Origin: Metasolibacillus meyeri
Lineage (GTDB): Bacteria; Bacillota; Bacilli; Bacillales_A; Planococcaceae
Assembly (NCBI RefSeq): GCF_003049505.1
Contig: NZ_PYWN01000020.1
Location: 1-33,326, forward strand
Direction of reading: 5' to 3'
DNA: 33,326 nt
In this document: piece after piece, positions 1-7,972 of the stretch
Layout: every line of letters starts with the position of its first letter
Numbering within the stretch: the first letter of the stretch is position 1
Notes under the pieces: model-generated
The model's database searches: none
What the model was told of the DNA's origin: nothing
Seen by the model: only the letters and a program-made list of their open reading frames with translations
Position numbers and translations under genes: made by a program

Positions 1-54
1 TACTACTTACTACTTACTACTTACTACTTACTACTTACTACTTACTACTTACTA
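1..54. repeat. Heptanucleotide tandem repeat (TACTACT)n, cut by the window edge
   Basis: Seven perfect copies of TACTACT plus a partial eighth (TACTA) run from base 1, so the array may continue outside the window. The unit length is not a multiple of three and no gene overlaps it here. Replication slippage could change the copy number. A related string, CTTACTATTTAT followed by ATGATTT, recurs near 419-437. Confidence 0.95.
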
Positions 55-479
55 TTTATGATTTAAATATATAATAATTATTTCCAATTGTCAAACAAAA
101 AATGGAAGCCAATTCTAGCTTATTTAATTCATTTTATTGACTCTAGATTGAGTAAAAGTCCTAAAAAATTCCTATTAAACAAAATAAAAAATCAGAATCT
201 ACTCTTTTGGTTAAAATGTAAGCAATGAAGAACATTTTGTCCGAAAACATAAGTTCTTTACACCTCCCCCTTCTTCTCTAGAATAGATTTGGATATAATT
301 AGATTTAAAGGAAATATGAAATCATTCGATTTTATTATTTTATTTTCGTCATCCTTTGATACGATTAATATTTGAAAAAAAGATAATTTTATTTCTACTC
401 TTTACTTCCACCCACACTCTTACTATTTATTATGATTTCATATTTAAAATTCCGAAATAAAACGAAGGGATCATTCCTA
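55..479. other. AT-rich intergenic stretch, no gene seen
   Basis: Very AT-rich sequence with stops in all frames. I see no RNA gene. The only notable items are an echo of the repeat-array edge at about 419-437 and a ribosome site (AAGGGA) just before the ATG at 480. No clear sigma-A promoter could be assigned. Confidence 0.6.
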
Positions 480-829
480 ATGAAAAACGAGATAATTGAT
501 GAGATTTTGAATGATTGGGTAAGAAAATTAAATGAAGATAAATTTTATTTTGCTCATACTTTCGAAGCTCTAATTGTATCATTCACTTCGCACGAGGCCT
601 TTGATTTTATTGAGTCAATGATTCAAACAATACTGACATTAGATAATCCATTTTTAGTAAATCAATTTATGTTTTTCACAGGATATTTTTACAACAAGGC
701 TCAAACTACTGAACTTCATCCCATGATGCAAAAAATCTACTAGCTATTGAAAATCATGTACTACAATTATAAAATTCAGGTGTACATCAGGAGTGGCGAG
801 AATTAAAAAGAGAGTTAAGACTTCCTTAG
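480..829 (+). pseudogene. Frameshifted small gene of unknown function
   Basis: An ATG at 480, about 8 bases after AAGGGA, opens a frame rich in acidic and aromatic residues (MKNEIIDEILNDWVRKL...) that stops at 741-743. I do not recognise the family. In another frame the sequence continues from about 722 as HDAKNLLAIENHVLQL, a TAA, then NSGVHQEWRELKRELRLP and a stop at 827-829. This second part reads like natural protein and has the same composition, so the gene appears broken by a frameshift near 720 and carries one in-frame stop. It looks like a small cytoplasmic helical protein, possibly an immunity-type protein, but that is a guess. An upstream ATG at 432 has no ribosome site and is less likely. 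Confidence 0.5.
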
Positions 830-893
830 CTAGGTAATCTAATTTGTTACTAAATAACGTGAAACTCTAATCAGTGAGTGAGGATTTCTTATC

Positions 894-923
894 GCTCACC
901 TATCTCTCAAGGTGAGCTTCTTT
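894..923 (+). terminator. Hairpin terminator
   Basis: GCTCACC at 894-900 pairs with GGTGAGC at 911-917 around a 10-base loop, followed by TTCTTTT. It would end transcripts from the broken gene upstream. Confidence 0.6.
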
Positions 924-1006
924 TATCTGTATCTGACAATGCACTTTTGATACATAAAAATTACTATCTGTTAATGCAGAATACAACATAACTTTAAATA
1001 AAAATC

Positions 1007-1024
1007 TACCATTAATGGTATAAT
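1007..1024 (+). promoter_or_regulatory. Extended -10 promoter overlapped by a 14-bp palindrome
   Basis: TATAAT at 1019-1024 is preceded by TGG, giving an extended -10 (TGnTATAAT). No good -35 stands 17 bases upstream. The perfect palindrome TACCATTAATGGTA at 1007-1020 overlaps the -10, as expected of a repressor operator. The likely target is the pair of small membrane-protein genes starting at 1106. Confidence 0.45.
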
Positions 1025-1105
1025 AAAGATTGTTAAGTGTTGATAAAATTAATTACTTATACTCTTTATAAAAATTTATTTAATTTACTTATAGGGGTTG
1101 GTTGA

Positions 1106-1282
1106 ATGCAAAGAATATTTCTATTTTGTGTAATTTTCATTTTACTTTTACTAACTATATTCTCTGGAGTGATGGTTATTTGGCAGAAACGAAATGAATT
1201 TGTTCCACCTTCCGTACTTTCAGCAATCTTTATGATTTTGATTGTTTCATATATAAATGCTAAAAAAGAACAGATTAAGTAA
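1106..1282 (+). CDS. Small membrane protein, 58 residues
   Basis: ATG at 1106 with AGGGG about 9 bases upstream; stop TAA at 1280-1282. The product has two hydrophobic segments (about residues 3-25 and 36-51) joined by a short polar stretch (WQKRNEFVPPS) and a charged tail (AKKEQIK). This suggests a two-pass inner-membrane protein with a short loop. The next small gene starts 18 bases downstream, so the two are probably co-transcribed from the promoter near 1019. I recognise no family and assign no function. Support is the ribosome site, the uninterrupted hydrophobic pattern and tight spacing. Confidence 0.6.
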   Translation: MQRIFLFCVIFILLLLTIFSGVMVIWQKRNEFVPPSVLSAIFMILIVSYINAKKEQIK

Positions 1283-1300
1283 ATCGAAGGGATATTGTCA

Positions 1301-1492
1301 ATGTTAGGTTTATTTTATTTTTATTATTTACTACCGTGTCTCTGCGCCTTTTTATGGTTTATTAATTTGGCACATTTATTAGAAGCTATCCATAAAGGAG
1401 GAAATACCAAGCTCCATAAAAGATTCGGAGCTCTGTTAAGCGTAGCACTGATCTTTTCTGTGTTGCTCTCACTTTATTTATTACGAAATTAA
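1301..1492 (+). CDS. Small membrane protein, 63 residues
   Basis: I chose the ATG at 1301 because AAGGG at 1287-1291 lies 9 bases upstream; the TTG at 1295 is too close to that site. The product is MLGLFYFYYLLPCLCAFL..., with two hydrophobic segments (about residues 1-27 and 44-61) flanking a basic loop (HKGGNTKLHKRF). It probably spans the membrane twice with the loop in the cytoplasm. It lies 18 bases after the 58-residue membrane gene and is probably in the same transcript. Family unknown. Confidence 0.6.
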   Translation: MLGLFYFYYLLPCLCAFLWFINLAHLLEAIHKGGNTKLHKRFGALLSVALIFSVLLSLYLLRN

Positions 1493-1907
1493 TGCACTAA
1501 ATTCTGTTAATCATAAAGATGAGTCATTTTATTTTTCCAATGAAAGAGTCCTTTAAATGCAATATCTAAAAAATTCTTTTTATCTTCCAAAAACTTATCA
1601 GTTTATGTTTATACTTGTCTTTTTAATTGACATTTATTAACTGACAAGTACAGTATTACCATTTTTATAACTTCGGGCAGCTTGGTACATATATTGTAGT
1701 GAGCTTTATCGCTTTTTTAAATGCAGTCATTATCCTTTATGTCCTCTACTCTATTCAATGGGCATTCTCTAAATGGGTATTGAAAAAATAAGAAACATGC
1801 TTGAAATTTAAAAATCCAACAATCAGTATGAACACAGGTATTTATTTTTGAAATACGAGGTATTATTGCCATTTAATCGGAATTACACTTGGAGGAGGTT
1901 AAGCAAT
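1493..1907. other. Intergenic stretch with one gene remnant
   Basis: Between two small membrane-protein genes. Apart from the remnant at 1645-1791, I see no gene, RNA or clear promoter. The strong ribosome site GGAGGAGG near 1892 belongs to the gene starting at 1908. Confidence 0.5.
1645..1791 (+). pseudogene. C-terminal remnant of a membrane protein
   Basis: A frame with no start codon or ribosome site encodes QYYHFYNFGQLGTYIVV..., then one long hydrophobic helix and a basic end (FSKWVLKK), stopping at 1789-1791. A TGA lies directly upstream in frame. The final helix plus basic tail resembles the C-terminal layout of the intact gene that follows at 1908, so this may be the tail of a lost tandem relative. 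That link is only suggestive. Confidence 0.35.
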
Positions 1908-2297
1908 ATGAACAAAATCATGATTAGCAATGCTATTTCCGTTCTTCTTTCGCCTTTTATCCTAGCTAGTATACTAGTTTTGTTTACAGGCTTTGAATTT
2001 GAAGGGATTCCCTTTATCGCCTTTTTTGTGTATCTCATATATGCTATTGCCTTCATTCCATTTTTAGCAATCTTATATTTTGCTAGAAAATCAGTGCTTT
2101 TGCAATTTTTATTGTGTACGGGGACTACTTTTGTGGCTGCCCTTTGCTTGGAGTGGTTCTATTTTGAGCCAAATAATACGATGCTCCAATTCTTACTTTT
2201 AGCACTTTTCGCTGGTGTCGTTTACTTTGTCATGCAGCAACTAATAGAGAAGAAAATTTTACGCAAATTAAAAGACATGCTAAAAGCATATCTCTAG
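1908..2297 (+). CDS. Four-helix membrane protein of unknown function, 129 residues
   Basis: A frame is open from a TTG at 1848, but the ATG at 1908 has a very strong ribosome site (GGAGGAGG, about 9 bases upstream) and is the probable start. The product begins MNKIMISNAISVLLSPFIL. It has four hydrophobic segments (about residues 5-27, 33-58, 63-82, 91-112) and a lysine-rich C-terminal tail (EKKILRKLKDMLKAYL) expected in the cytoplasm. I do not recognise a family. Its end lies in the shared hairpin terminator with the convergent iron operon. Confidence 0.65.
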   Translation: MNKIMISNAISVLLSPFILASILVLFTGFEFEGIPFIAFFVYLIYAIAFIPFLAILYFARKSVLLQFLLCTGTTFVAALCLEWFYFEPNNTMLQFLLLALFAGVVYFVMQQLIEKKILRKLKDMLKAYL

Positions 2298-2320
2298 CCT
2301 TTAGCATGTCTTCTATTTTT
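2273..2320. terminator. Bidirectional terminator between convergent genes
   Basis: AGACATGCTAAA (2273-2284) pairs perfectly with TTTAGCATGTCT (2300-2311), a 12-bp stem with a 15-base loop. TCTATTTTTTC follows on the plus strand, and the minus strand reads TTTAATTT after the stem. It serves the 129-residue membrane gene and the iron-uptake operon. Confidence 0.8.
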
Positions 2321-2942
2321 TCAATGGGCATACTAAGCAGTAAGGCATGCCCTCTTCTTTTTTGTCAAGCTGATAATAGCGACAGCATGTTTTACGAACC
2401 GCTTTATGTGCATGAATATAGTCTTTCATAGGATTATTTAAGCCGTCAATTGGGCTCGAAAGTTCTTCAGCTATTCCCTCAAGATACGCTTGCTCATAAG
2501 AGGAACTATTTTTTTCAAGCGCAGCATTTATACGAACCGCAATATTTTCCCATAGTATACGACGATTGATTTTATAGTCCGCGGCTAGAATATCCACAAT
2601 ATTTGCTAAATGCTCCTTTAGCAAATATTTTTTCCAGCAGCTCATTGGAGACAGCTTTTTCCCTTCATCTATTTGTAATGTAAAGGTAGCTATATCAAAA
2701 TGTGCAGCCTCTAGCCAATTATTTTCACCTTGTTGCAACTCAAAATAATCTACACATGCTGCCGCAGTCAATACAGCATAGCGCTTCATGAACAATGAAG
2801 CTGCAATTGCCATGGAGTCTGTTTGTAAATATGTCGCATATCGTGTGACAACTTGCTCAAGCACAGCTCGACTTTCTAGCTCTTTAATTGGTAAGCCTTG
2901 TACTTTTTCAGCGAAGGCTACTCCATATGCCTGTAAATTCAT
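2313..2942 (-). CDS. FhuF-like siderophore-iron reductase, [2Fe-2S] protein
   Basis: 209 residues. The C-terminus carries the cysteine signature of the FhuF family: Cys186-Cys187 (TCCRYYQL) and Cys202/Cys205 (YCLVCPL), a CC-x14-C-x2-C arrangement. E. coli FhuF holds a [2Fe-2S] cluster in such a motif and reduces ferric iron in cytoplasmic hydroxamate siderophores so that iron is released. There is no signal peptide or membrane segment, which fits a cytoplasmic enzyme. Its ATG overlaps the TGA of the ATPase gene upstream (ATGA), so translation is probably coupled. Position at the end of a siderophore-import operon supports an iron-release role. The N-terminal half is too diverged for me to be sure of substrate. 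Confidence 0.8.
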   Translation of the reverse strand: MNLQAYGVAFAEKVQGLPIKELESRAVLEQVVTRYATYLQTDSMAIAASLFMKRYAVLTAAACVDYFELQQGENNWLEAAHFDIATFTLQIDEGKKLSPMSCWKKYLLKEHLANIVDILAADYKINRRILWENIAVRINAALEKNSSSYEQAYLEGIAEELSSPIDGLNNPMKDYIHAHKAVRKTCCRYYQLDKKEEGMPYCLVCPLKK

Positions 2943-3733
2943 TTAATATGCCGACCTTTTCCATTTGGAATACATAAAGGTGTGCCAAAATAAGGATCTT
3001 TTTGGATAATCGCCTTCAACTGAAAGATTTCCTCAACCATTTGTGGCGTAACAATTTCTTCAGGCGCCCCTTCAATCGCAACTTTTTTATTATGAATAGC
3101 AACTAAATGATCTGCATAGCGACACGCTAAATTTAAATCATGCAACACCATGACAACCGTTCGTTGCGACTGACGATTTAGTTCAAATAAAAAGTCTAAC
3201 AGCTCAATTTGGTGTGTCATATCTAAATAAGTCGTTGGCTCGTCTAATAATATAATTGGTGTTTCCTGTGCTAAGGTCATAGCAATCCATGCGCGCTGCC
3301 GTTGTCCACCTGACAAAGAATCAACAGGTCGATCCTTTAAAGCTAATAATTGTGTGGCCTCTAATGCTTGCTCTACTAGCATTTCATCATCCTTTGACCA
3401 TTGCTGGAACCAGCTTTGATGCGGATAACGCCCTTGTTTCACTAGCTGCTGTACCGTAATCCCTTCAGGCGCAACTGGACCTTGAGGTAAAATGGCAAGC
3501 TGCTTCGCAATCTGTTTTGTCGACATGGAATGAAGCTTTTGTGCATCAAGTAAAATCTCTCCTGAAGCTGGATTTAGCAGCCTTGCTAATGAGCGTAGCA
3601 ATGTCGATTTACCACTACCATTTGCGCCAACTAACACCGTAATTTTTCCAAGCGGAATATCAAAGTCTAAGCAATCAATAATTGTTTGATTGCCATATTG
3701 TAATGTGAGACCTTTTGTTTGAAGTCCTTGCAT
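2939..3733 (-). CDS. Siderophore ABC transporter ATPase (FhuC/FecE/YusV family)
   Basis: 264 residues from the ATG at 3731-3733, which has AGGAGG about 8 bases upstream; the frame is open further upstream but overlaps the permease gene. ABC motifs are intact: Walker [10 protein letters not shown] (36-44), Q-loop Q84 (ILPQG), signature LSGGQRQR (140-147), Walker B IILLDEPT (160-167), and H198 of the switch loop. The sequence matches the FepC/FhuC subfamily. It energises the two FecCD permeases encoded directly upstream, on the cytoplasmic face. Bacillus often uses one ATPase (YusV) for several siderophore permeases, so it could also serve systems encoded elsewhere. The gene starts 10 bases after the permease stop and ends in a 4-base overlap with the FhuF-like gene. 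Confidence 0.93.
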   Translation of the reverse strand: MQGLQTKGLTLQYGNQTIIDCLDFDIPLGKITVLVGANGSGKSTLLRSLARLLNPASGEILLDAQKLHSMSTKQIAKQLAILPQGPVAPEGITVQQLVKQGRYPHQSWFQQWSKDDEMLVEQALEATQLLALKDRPVDSLSGGQRQRAWIAMTLAQETPIILLDEPTTYLDMTHQIELLDFLFELNRQSQRTVVMVLHDLNLACRYADHLVAIHNKKVAIEGAPEEIVTPQMVEEIFQLKAIIQKDPYFGTPLCIPNGKGRHIK

Positions 3734-3743
3734 TGTAAACCTC

Positions 3744-4778
3744 CTATCGATTTCGCGTTCTGAATAGTAAAAAGATGAAAAACGGTGCGCCAATTGCTGC
3801 TGTAAAGACACCCGCAGGAATATCGAGTGGTAAAAACATTGTTCTAGCAATTAAATCAGCAACGAGTACAAGCAATGCCCCAATAATCGCTGTAATCGGC
3901 ACTAACCCGAGAAATGAGCGACCCACTAAGCGACGAGCAATATGAGGGGCCATAAGCCCGACAAATTCTATGCCCCCAACAAAGGCTGCTGAACTACCTG
4001 CTAAAAGTACAGCACATGCTAGAAATAAAAATCGTTGGCGTTGTAGACGAATGCCTGTACTAATGGCTACATCATCGCCTAACTCCGTAACATTCATACT
4101 ACGTCCAAGTATCAAGATAATTGGTAATGGAATTAATAGCCACCAGCTAAGTGATATGACCTCCTGCCATGTTGTAGCATACAGGCTACCAGTCAACCAA
4201 ATATATGCCTTCGATGCAATATATGTATCACTGTAAACTAATAAAAAAGTAACACCTGATTTTAAAATGGCAGAAATACCGATTCCGATTAATACAAGAC
4301 GAACGGGTGTAACGCCTTTATTCCATGATAACAAATAAATAATAACAGCGGTTACAAGACCGCCACAAATCGCGGCTACTGGTAAAAAGGACATGCTAAT
4401 AACACCAGTAGCTAGTGTTAAAAATAACACAGCTCCGAATGAAGCTCCACTTGTAATACCAATAATATCAGGTGAAGCTAACGGATTGCGAACAATACTT
4501 TGCAATATTAATCCTGATACACCAAGGGCACTCCCTACTAGAATAGCTATGAGTACGCGTGGCAATCGCAATGTTTCAATGACGAACGTAAATTCATCTG
4601 TTTGATTAAAAAGCTGACGCAGCACATCAATTGGAGAAATCCAATTGCTTCCTGCTGAAAGGCTTAGCATGAATAGAACAAGCAGCAATAACAAGCCAAT
4701 AATACATGTAACAAACCATTTTTTAGAAAGCTGAAAGGATGCCTTGTTTTGGAACAAGCGCACATTCCAATACTTCAT
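3744..4778 (-). CDS. FecCD-family siderophore permease, second subunit
   Basis: 344 residues, about nine or ten transmembrane helices after a basic N-terminal stretch. Family hallmarks are visible: [19 protein letters not shown] near the N-terminus, [19 protein letters not shown], and [17 protein letters not shown], the cytoplasmic coupling region that contacts the ATPase. It forms the membrane channel with the other FecCD subunit and moves ferric siderophores handed over by the lipoprotein. It resembles YfhA/FhuG-type permeases of Bacillus; the exact siderophore cannot be read from sequence. Its ATG overlaps the TGA of the preceding permease (ATGA), so the two subunits are translationally coupled. 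Confidence 0.92.
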   Translation of the reverse strand: MKYWNVRLFQNKASFQLSKKWFVTCIIGLLLLLVLFMLSLSAGSNWISPIDVLRQLFNQTDEFTFVIETLRLPRVLIAILVGSALGVSGLILQSIVRNPLASPDIIGITSGASFGAVLFLTLATGVISMSFLPVAAICGGLVTAVIIYLLSWNKGVTPVRLVLIGIGISAILKSGVTFLLVYSDTYIASKAYIWLTGSLYATTWQEVISLSWWLLIPLPIILILGRSMNVTELGDDVAISTGIRLQRQRFLFLACAVLLAGSSAAFVGGIEFVGLMAPHIARRLVGRSFLGLVPITAIIGALLVLVADLIARTMFLPLDIPAGVFTAAIGAPFFIFLLFRTRNR

Positions 4779-5779
4779 TGTTTCGACACCCCTTTTTTAG
4801 CTAAATAAATGAAAAATGGGCCGCCAATAAATGCAGTCATTACACCAATCGGCACCTCCATTGGGCTAATTAAAAATCGAGCCAAAATATCTGCGGCAAT
4901 TAATAACGCAGCTCCAATACATGCTCCGTATGGAATCATCCAACGATAATCATTACCGACTAAGCCCTTTGCAATGTGCGGAACAATTAAACCAATGAAG
5001 CCAATTGAACCAACAATCGCCACTGAACCACCTGCTAATATAATGATTAACACGCCCATTAATAGTTTTAAAATCCCTACATTTTGCCCTAAACTTTTAG
5101 CAACATCATCACCAGAGCTAAAAATATTCATTGCCTTGCCCATAAAAGCACTAACAAGAATGGCGCCTACAAGTAATGGCAACACATCTAATAGCATTTT
5201 CAAATCTCTACCAGCAATTGAGCCGGATAACCAAAATAACACCGTTTGAATCGTTTGCTCATCAATTACAAGCATACCTTGTGTAAAGGAAATAAAAAAT
5301 GCAGAAAGTGCAGTACCCGCTAATATGACTTTCATCGGTGTAACACCATCACGCCCAATATTACTTAAAAGAAATACCCCGATTGCTGCCACAGCAGCAC
5401 CTAAAAACCCAAACCACATGTATTGTGTGAGCGACTGCATATCTAGCCATGTCAGTGCAAACACGATAAAGAAAATAGCTCCAGCGTTAATGCCCAATAA
5501 GTCAGGGGCAGCTAATGGATTGCGTGTTAATGATTGAATTAAAATTCCAGCAATAGCTAATGCTGCGCCAACTGTTAACGCAATGGTTGCACGAGCAAGC
5601 CTACTTGTTGCAATAATTAAATGTGCCTCGTTATTCGGATCATAATTTGTAATCACATGAAAGGCATTTGAAAATGATATAGACGTTTGCCCCATGGCAA
5701 GGCTACAAAAATAAAGAATTCCTAGTAGTCCAACTAATAGTAGTAATCCAACTGTTTTAAATTGTATGGAATGTAACAT
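4775..5779 (-). CDS. FecCD-family siderophore permease, first subunit
   Basis: 334 residues with about nine or ten transmembrane helices. Diagnostic stretches are SRLARATIALTVGAALAIAG, NPLAAPDLLGINAGA and GSIGFIGLIVPHIAKGLVG, the last being the ATPase-coupling region. It is the partner of the next gene in a heterodimeric channel for ferric siderophores, most like YfiZ/FhuB-type subunits (inference). The ATG at 5777-5779 has AGAGGG upstream. It is separated from the lipoprotein gene by about 200 bases containing hairpins and a dispersed repeat, so it may be expressed at a lower level than the binding protein. Confidence 0.92.
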   Translation of the reverse strand: MLHSIQFKTVGLLLLVGLLGILYFCSLAMGQTSISFSNAFHVITNYDPNNEAHLIIATSRLARATIALTVGAALAIAGILIQSLTRNPLAAPDLLGINAGAIFFIVFALTWLDMQSLTQYMWFGFLGAAVAAIGVFLLSNIGRDGVTPMKVILAGTALSAFFISFTQGMLVIDEQTIQTVLFWLSGSIAGRDLKMLLDVLPLLVGAILVSAFMGKAMNIFSSGDDVAKSLGQNVGILKLLMGVLIIILAGGSVAIVGSIGFIGLIVPHIAKGLVGNDYRWMIPYGACIGAALLIAADILARFLISPMEVPIGVMTAFIGGPFFIYLAKKGVSKQ

Positions 5780-5810
5780 AGCATACCCTCTTCAAGTAAT
5801 TGAAAAGACA

Positions 5811-5847
5811 GGGCTGTCTAAAAAAGCATTACCTTTTCAAACAACCC
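5811..5847 (-). other. Intercistronic hairpin in the iron operon
   Basis: On the minus strand GGGTTGTTT (5847-5839) can pair with AGACAGCCC (5819-5811), nine pairs counting G-U. It lies between the receptor gene and the permease genes and may stabilise or attenuate the operon mRNA. Confidence 0.35.
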
Positions 5848-5863
5848 AGCCTCCTATATTAAA

Positions 5864-5921
5864 TATTTGCTAAAAACTAGTGTACCTGACGCTTCGCTTT
5901 CGGTACAATAAACATTGCTCC
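5864..5921 (+). repeat. Dispersed intergenic repeat, copy A
   Basis: Starts TATTTGCTAAAAACTAG, then TGTACC, a GACGCTTCGCTTTC core and GGTACA (inverted arms), ending AACATTGCTCC. Shorter copy B lies at 24316-24352, and copy C lies inverted at 27058-27116. It sits between the receptor and permease genes of the iron operon. Confidence 0.75.
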
Positions 5922-5922
5922 T

Positions 5923-5974
5923 GCGGCTACTCGCCGCAAAGGACGTGTCTCAAAATGAATTTTCAGACACGTCC
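5923..5974 (-). terminator. Tandem hairpins after the iron receptor gene, partial terminator
   Basis: GGACGTGTCTCAAAAT (5941-5956) faces ATTTTCAGACACGTCC (5959-5974): 15 of 16 pairs with a 2-base loop. It starts just 10 bases beyond the receptor stop in the minus direction. A second hairpin, GCGGC/GCCGC with a 5-base loop, lies at 5923-5937. The U-tract is weak, so incomplete termination inside the operon is plausible. Confidence 0.55.
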
Positions 5975-5983
5975 TCTTCTTAT

Positions 5984-6970
5984 TTATTGTTCAAGTTCCA
6001 AATATGCGTATAACTCATCTAACATTAAATTAGCTGCCATTAAACCGCCACCAAGATTCCAAACAATTTCATTTACTGTAAATACTTGATTGTTCTTTAC
6101 TGCATCTAAGTTTGCATAAAGAGGATGTTTTGTCCATTCTTCATGTGTACTCTTTACTGCTGCATCATCCTCCATGAATTCGAAAATAACATCAGCATTC
6201 ATACTTGAAATAGACTCTTTATCTGTAAGCTTTACAATTTCAAGATTTTGGCCAACTAGATTCTTTGGCTCTGTAAAGCCTAGATCTGTTAAAATTGAGC
6301 CAGCAAAGCCTTCTACATAAATACGAGCATGATCCGCACGGTAGTTTGTTACTGCTACGCTAAGTGGGAAATCCCCTTTTTCTGTCATTTTTCCTTTGAA
6401 ATCAGCAATACGTGCATCCCAAGCAGTCATTAATTCTTTTGCTTTTTCTTCTTCATCTAAAGCTTTCCCTAAAAGCTCTGTCGTTTCACGAATATCAGAT
6501 AAAATCGTACTTACAACAGTTGGCGCAATTTGAGAAAGTTGCTCATAGATTTCCTCATGACGCACTTGTGTAGCAATAATTAAATCTGGCTGTAAAGCAG
6601 CAATTTCCTCTAAGTTTGGCTGTGTTTCTTGTCCAACAATTGTTACATCGCCAACTTCTTCTCGAATATATTCATATATCGGTGCCTCTGCCCATGATTC
6701 AACAGCTCCAACAGGCTTCACGCCAAATTGTACAATTGTATCTGTTGCACCTTGGTATAAGGTTACAATTTTTTGCGGTTTCCCTTTAATTTCTGTTTCA
6801 CCTAGTACATGCTCAATCACACGTACAGATTCCTCAGTCGATTCCTGCTTTTTGGAAGTGTCATCTTCCTTAGAAGTACCCTCTTCCTTATTTGATGTAT
6901 TGCCACACGCTGCTAAAATCAACAATGTAGCCATTACAATTGCAAGTAATAACCCTAACTTCTTGTTCAT
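5984..6970 (-). CDS. Ferric-siderophore-binding lipoprotein (FecB/FhuD family)
   Basis: 328 residues. A lipoprotein signal peptide ends in the lipobox LAAC with Cys22, followed by a flexible Ser/Lys/Glu/Thr-rich linker (about 24-47). The body shows the two-lobed class III binding-protein layout: HVLGETEIKGKPQKIVTLYQ, GAVESW, PNLEEIAALQPDLIIA, a long backbone helix, and NADVIFEFM in the second lobe. It captures ferric siderophores outside the membrane for the two FecCD permeases. The start ATG has AGGAG 8 bases upstream. It is the first gene of the operon behind a promoter overlapped by Fur-box-like sites. It resembles YfiY-type receptors of Bacillus, so a schizokinen- or hydroxamate-type ligand is possible but unproven. 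Confidence 0.92.
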   Translation of the reverse strand: MNKKLGLLLAIVMATLLILAACGNTSNKEEGTSKEDDTSKKQESTEESVRVIEHVLGETEIKGKPQKIVTLYQGATDTIVQFGVKPVGAVESWAEAPIYEYIREEVGDVTIVGQETQPNLEEIAALQPDLIIATQVRHEEIYEQLSQIAPTVVSTILSDIRETTELLGKALDEEEKAKELMTAWDARIADFKGKMTEKGDFPLSVAVTNYRADHARIYVEGFAGSILTDLGFTEPKNLVGQNLEIVKLTDKESISSMNADVIFEFMEDDAAVKSTHEEWTKHPLYANLDAVKNNQVFTVNEIVWNLGGGLMAANLMLDELYAYLELEQ

Positions 6971-6987
6971 TTGTTCATCTCCTAATC

Positions 6988-7006
6988 GACATTGATTTTC
7001 ATTACC
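6988..7006 (-). promoter_or_regulatory. Fur-box-like site, start-codon proximal
   Basis: GACATTGATTTTCATTACC matches the palindromic Fur consensus GATAATGATTATCATTATC at 15 of 19 positions. It lies between the promoter and the receptor gene start, where bound Fur would block transcription in iron-replete cells. Confidence 0.6.
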
Positions 7007-7011
7007 AATTA

Positions 7012-7040
7012 AATATAATCTAATTGATTATCATTTTCAA
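7012..7040 (-). promoter_or_regulatory. Iron operon promoter overlapped by a Fur-box-like site
   Basis: On the minus strand TTGAAA (7040-7035), a 17-base spacer and TATATT (7017-7012) form a good sigma-A promoter. TGATTATCATT at 7025-7035 is the core of a second Fur-like site (7020-7038, 14 of 19 matches), which lies over the spacer and -35. Iron repression is the expected control. Confidence 0.7.
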
Positions 7041-7125
7041 TGAGAAATTTGATATTTTCAAATTTTTTTTATTGATTCCATTTAGAGGGTATAGAAAATA
7101 CTCAATTTTGTCTTAATTCCACAAC

Positions 7126-7172
7126 AAAACTGACCAGAAAAGGGCATTTTCTGGTCAGTTTTGTTTTTATCC
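7126..7172. terminator. Strong hairpin terminator downstream of the amino acid ABC operon
   Basis: AAAACTGACCAGAAAA (7126-7141) pairs perfectly with TTTTCTGGTCAGTTTT (7147-7162) around a 5-base loop. The plus strand continues GTTTTTAT. On the minus strand the stem itself ends in four Us. It probably ends the minus-strand transporter transcript and insulates the iron promoter. Confidence 0.75.
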
Positions 7173-7249
7173 TGTAATAATAATCTTCTGTGCGAAAGTG
7201 AAACGGTCAGTACAGGTACTATAAGACCCTCACCAATTGAAGGTTCACT

Positions 7250-7972
7250 TTATAATACTTTCCCTAAAAATGCCTTCGTTCTGTCACTTTTCGGATTGCC
7301 AAAAAGCTCTTCTGGCGTACCCTCTTCGACAATGTAACCGCCATCCATAAACACAACACGGTCGCCTACTTCACGGGCAAAGCCCATTTCGTGTGTTACG
7401 ACAACCATTGTCATGCCTTCTGCTGCTAGATTTTTCATTACTTCTAGCACTTCCTTGACCATTTCAGGATCAAGCGCTGAGGTTGGTTCGTCGAATAACA
7501 TCGCTTTTGGCTTCATCGCCAAGGCACGCGCAATCGCTACACGCTGCTGTTGCCCGCCTGAAAGCTGTTCTGGGTAGTTATATGCCTTGCTATCTAGACC
7601 TACTTTTTTCAGTAATTCATGTGCAAGCTCTTCTGCCTGTGCACGGCTCATTTTGCGTATTTGCATTGGTGCCATAACGACATTATCAAGGATGTTCATA
7701 TGTGGGAATAGGTTAAATTGTTGGAATACCATGCCTACTTCCGCACGAATTTCATTAATATTCGTCTTCGGGTCATTGACTTTCACATCCCCAATATAAA
7801 CCGCACCATCTGTTATCTCTTCAAGCAGATTAATGCAACGTAAAAATGTGCTTTTCCCCGAGCCTGATGGACCAATTACACAAACTACTTCTTTCTCTTT
7901 TATTTCATAGTCAATTCCTTTTAATACTTCAAGCTCGCCGAAATATTTATGCAAGTTTTCAATTTTAATCAT
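7250..7972 (-). CDS. Polar amino acid ABC transporter ATPase (GlnQ/ArtP type)
   Basis: 240 residues, the usual length for this family. Walker [10 protein letters not shown] (34-42), signature LSGGQQQR (137-144), Walker B MLFDEPTS (158-165), D-loop SALDPE and H194 ([12 protein letters not shown]) are all intact. The PAAT subfamily signature FQQFNLFPH follows the Q-loop. It hydrolyses ATP to drive import through the adjacent permease. Its ATG overlaps the permease TGA (ATGA), indicating translational coupling. The substrate within the glutamine/arginine/cystine range cannot be fixed from the ATPase. Confidence 0.93.
   Translation of the reverse strand: MIKIENLHKYFGELEVLKGIDYEIKEKEVVCVIGPSGSGKSTFLRCINLLEEITDGAVYIGDVKVNDPKTNINEIRAEVGMVFQQFNLFPHMNILDNVVMAPMQIRKMSRAQAEELAHELLKKVGLDSKAYNYPEQLSGGQQQRVAIARALAMKPKAMLFDEPTSALDPEMVKEVLEVMKNLAAEGMTMVVVTHEMGFAREVGDRVVFMDGGYIVEEGTPEELFGNPKSDRTKAFLGKVL

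Noticed and set aside
1-54. CRISPR array
   Set aside because: A 7-base unit with no spacers is a simple microsatellite.
3970-4605. Open frames on the plus strand opposite the siderophore permease genes
   Set aside because: They lie antisense to clear FecCD genes, have no ribosome sites, and show composition expected of the complement of membrane-protein codons.
7183-7247. Long imperfect hairpin (GTGAA/TTCAC ends) after the ATPase gene
   Set aside because: Internal pairing is patchy; the perfect stem at 7126-7162 explains termination.
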